Positions 61,713 to 64,000 of a stretch of 64,000 nucleotides of DNA are shown piece by piece. The first letter of the stretch is position 1. Every line of letters begins with the position of its first letter. The notes beneath the pieces were generated by a model. That model saw only the letters and a program-made list of their open reading frames with translations, did not search any database and was not told the DNA's origin. The stretch comes from Bacillota bacterium (lineage in GTDB: Bacteria; Bacillota; Clostridia; Lachnospirales; Lachnospiraceae), in assembly GCA_023420085.1 (NCBI GenBank), contig JAEZWQ010000025.1, positions 62,001 to 126,000 on the forward strand, written 5' to 3'. Position numbers and translations under genes: made by a program.

Positions 61713-64000
61713 ATGAGTAAGTACGGAGTTAATGAGCTTAGAAAAATGTTTTTAGATTTTTTTGAATCAAAGGGACACTTGATAATGGATAGTTTTTCAT
61801 TGATTCCTAAAAATGATAAATCATTATTATTAATAAATTCAGGTATGGCTCCTCTAAAGCCATATTTTACAGGACAAGAAATCCCACCAAGAAATAGGGT
61901 TGCTACATGCCAAAAATGTATTAGAACAGGTGATATTGAGAATATAGGTAAGACTGCAAGACATGGTACATTTTTTGAAATGCTTGGAAATTTTTCGTTT
62001 GGAGATTATTTCAAAAGAGAGGCTATTAAATGGTCTTGGGAATTTTTAACAGAGGTTGTTGGGCTTGATCCAAATAGGTTATATCCATCTGTTTATCTTG
62101 AAGATGATGAAGCCTTTGAAATATGGAATAAAGAGATGGGAATACCTGCAGAAAGAATATATAAATTTGGAAAAGAGGACAATTTCTGGGAACACGGAGC
62201 AGGACCATGTGGCCCTTGTTCAGAAATATATTATGACCGTGGGGAAAAATATGGATGTGAGAGCGAAAACTGTGAAGTAGGTTGCGATTGTGATAGATAT
62301 ATAGAAGTATGGAATAACGTATTTACACAGTTTGAAAATGATGGCGAGGGAAACTATACAAGACTTAAAAAGACTAATATAGATACAGGAATGGGACTTG
62401 AAAGGCTTGCGGTTGTTGTTCAAGATGTTGACTCAATATTTGATGTAGATACTTTACAGTCAATAATTAAAAGAATTTGTGAACTTTCAGGAAAAGAATA
62501 TCATAAAAATGAAAAAGATGATATGTCTATAAGATTAATAGCTGATCACCTTAGATCTGCAACATTTATGATATCAGATGGTATTTTACCTTCAAACGAA
62601 GGTAGGGGATATGTATTAAGAAGGTTGCTAAGAAGAGCTGCAAGACATGGGGGCATACTAGGAATTAAAGGCAGTTTTCTATCTAAAATTTCTGAAGCTG
62701 TAATAGATTGTTCAAAATCGGGTTATCCAGAGCTTGATGAAAGAAGAGAGGCTATTTTTAGTACAATTGATTTAGAAGAATCACAATTTGCTAAGACTCT
62801 AAATCAAGGTATTGAAATGCTAAAAGAACTTGTAGATAGATATAAATCAGAAAATAATAGTACAGTATCAGGTAAAGATGTATTTAAGCTATATGATACT
62901 TATGGATTTCCTTTAGATATAGCAAAGGACTATTTAGAAGAGTCTGGAATGACAGTTGATGAAGAAGGATTCAATGCAGCTATGAAGGAACAGAAGGATA
63001 AGGCTAGATCAGCGAGAGCTGTCAGTAACTATATGGGAGCCGAAGCCACTGTTTATGATGAAATAGATCCTTCTCTTACCTCTGAATTTGTAGGTTATGA
63101 AAATCATGAATTTGAATCTAAGATAATTGAATTAACTACAAGGACACAAATAGTAGATGTATTAAAAGAAGGTGATGAGGGAACAATATTTGTTGAACAA
63201 ACACCATTTTATGCTACTAGTGGGGGACAGAGCGCAGATAAGGGTATTATTACACTAGAAGACGCTGAATTTGAAGTATTTGATGTTCAAAAGCTTAGAG
63301 GTGGAAAGATCGCACACATAGGAAGATGTGTAAAAGGAGAAATTAAAAAAGGTAAAATAGCTCATCTTTCGATTGATGTTGAAAATAGAGTATCTACTGA
63401 AGCTAACCATAGTGCTACTCACTTATTGCATAAAGCACTTAGAACAATTTTAGGAAAGCATGTAACACAGGCAGGATCTTTAGTTGAACATGATAAATTA
63501 AGATTTGACTTTACTCACCCAGAAGCTTTAACATCTGAACAAATAAGACAAATTGAAGACATGGTTAATTATGATATTAGACACCTAGATGCAACTGAAG
63601 AGAAAACTATGTCTATTGAAGAAGCGAAGAAACTTGGAGCAATGGCATTATTTGGTGAAAAATATGGTGACGTTGTTAGAGTTATAAAAATGGGTGACTC
63701 TATAGAATTATGTGGAGGAACTCATGTTATGAATACAGGAGCTATACAAGGATTTAAAGTTATATCTGAATCTGGAGTAGCAGCAGGAGTTCGTAGAATT
63801 GAAGCAGTTACCGGAAAGGGAATGTTCGACTACATTAATAAGCGCCTTGATAGTATTAATGATATAGCAAAGGCACTAAAAACTAGTCCAAGTAATTTAG
63901 AGGCAAAGATTAATCAGTTATTAGACGAATTAAAACAAGAAAAGAGAGAGATAGATATTCTAAAATCTAAGTTGGCTAAGGATAGTATTGGTGAGATTAA
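61713..64000 (+). CDS. alaS: Alanyl-tRNA synthetase (3' end outside window)
   Basis: AlaRS starts at ATG 61713, 2 nt after tyrS, with SD AAAGGAG, and runs open to the window edge (about 762 codons of roughly 870-880). Visible are the class II catalytic core (NSGMAPLKPYF, ARHGTFFEMLGNFSFGDY, TGMGLERLAVV), a tRNA-recognition region, and the editing domain with the zinc motif HSATHLLH and CGGTHV. The C-terminal oligomerisation part begins at the end. The CxxxxC...CDCDRY insert is normal for Firmicutes AlaRS. Confidence 0.97.
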   Translation, partial: MSKYGVNELRKMFLDFFESKGHLIMDSFSLIPKNDKSLLLINSGMAPLKPYFTGQEIPPRNRVATCQKCIRTGDIENIGKTARHGTFFEMLGNFSFGDYFKREAIKWSWEFLTEVVGLDPNRLYPSVYLEDDEAFEIWNKEMGIPAERIYKFGKEDNFWEHGAGPCGPCSEIYYDRGEKYGCESENCEVGCDCDRYIEVWNNVFTQFENDGEGNYTRLKKTNIDTGMGLERLAVVVQDVDSIFDVDTLQSIIKRICELSGKEYHKNEKDDMSIRLIADHLRSATFMISDGILPSNEGRGYVLRRLLRRAARHGGILGIKGSFLSKISEAVIDCSKSGYPELDERREAIFSTIDLEESQFAKTLNQGIEMLKELVDRYKSENNSTVSGKDVFKLYDTYGFPLDIAKDYLEESGMTVDEEGFNAAMKEQKDKARSARAVSNYMGAEATVYDEIDPSLTSEFVGYENHEFESKIIELTTRTQIVDVLKEGDEGTIFVEQTPFYATSGGQSADKGIITLEDAEFEVFDVQKLRGGKIAHIGRCVKGEIKKGKIAHLSIDVENRVSTEANHSATHLLHKALRTILGKHVTQAGSLVEHDKLRFDFTHPEALTSEQIRQIEDMVNYDIRHLDATEEKTMSIEEAKKLGAMALFGEKYGDVVRVIKMGDSIELCGGTHVMNTGAIQGFKVISESGVAAGVRRIEAVTGKGMFDYINKRLDSINDIAKALKTSPSNLEAKINQLLDELKQEKREIDILKSKLAKDSIGEI

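Overview
The window is 64 kb of strongly A+T-rich, densely coding DNA from a low-GC Gram-positive anaerobe (Firmicutes; Clostridia/Tissierellia-like). This placement is an inference. It rests on Firmicutes gene neighbourhoods (ylxM-ffh-rpsP-khpA; rplS-rbgA-lepB-rnhB-yraN; gapA-pgk-tpiA; sufCBDSU), [FeFe]-hydrogenase maturases (HydG, HydF), and two surface proteins with LPxT-type sorting signals. I cannot name the genus. No rRNA, tRNA, CRISPR array, IS element or prophage was recognised.

Layout. 1-3829: end of hydG, hydF and a VWA protein. 3859-9747: rpsU with a structured leader, then an overlapping operon phoH-ybeY-two flavoproteins-patatin-5-formyl-THF cyclo-ligase. 9743-12677: DUF1836 regulator divergent from ylxM-ffh-rpsP-khpA. 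12797-20077: a block interrupting the usual rpsP...rplS order (LPKTA surface protein, hom-lysC, ptsH-ptsI, hydantoinase). 20081-32979: rplS with an L19-type leader, rbgA-lepB-rnhB-yraN, then rpoB-rpoC-yicC-gmk-rpoZ-pgsA. 32999-35165: AEC transporter and M18 aminopeptidase on the minus strand. 35446-38540: glycolytic operon. 38549-40962: queD-folE2-folP-folK. 40984-45183: a degenerate winged-helix regulator and a three-gene ABC exporter. 45519-47921: cell-wall sialidase (minus strand). 48163-53202: suf Fe-S assembly operon. 53214-57161: aroC, divergent aroQ and a membrane-anchored propeller/C39-like protein. 57249-64000: htrA, cyclophilin, rlmH, pyridoxamine kinase, tyrS and alaS (truncated by the window edge).

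How the genes work together. Most are housekeeping: transcription core, SRP, ribosomal proteins, glycolysis, Asp-family amino acids, chorismate, folate, Fe-S clusters and tRNA charging. Fe-S assembly (suf) and hydrogenase maturation fit a fermentative anaerobe. PTS proteins and the glycolytic operon indicate sugar use, and the sialidase indicates contact with host glycans.

Most notable signals: (1) five genes whose ATG sits 6-8 nt after a -10 box with no Shine-Dalgarno, i.e. probable leaderless mRNAs; (2) a QueD with the dual-function CExxHGH motif heading a folate operon that lacks folB; (3) HPr with Arg at the regulatory position 46; (4) an IscR-like palindrome at the predicted suf start site, followed by a hairpin between the SD and start codon of sufC; (5) a 12-residue TQT/IQT repeat in the sialidase stalk resembling eukaryotic LC8-binding motifs; (6) hairpins, three of them long, at all four convergent gene junctions; (7) an HydF lacking the His before its CxxC. 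I did not find a clearly new multi-gene system.
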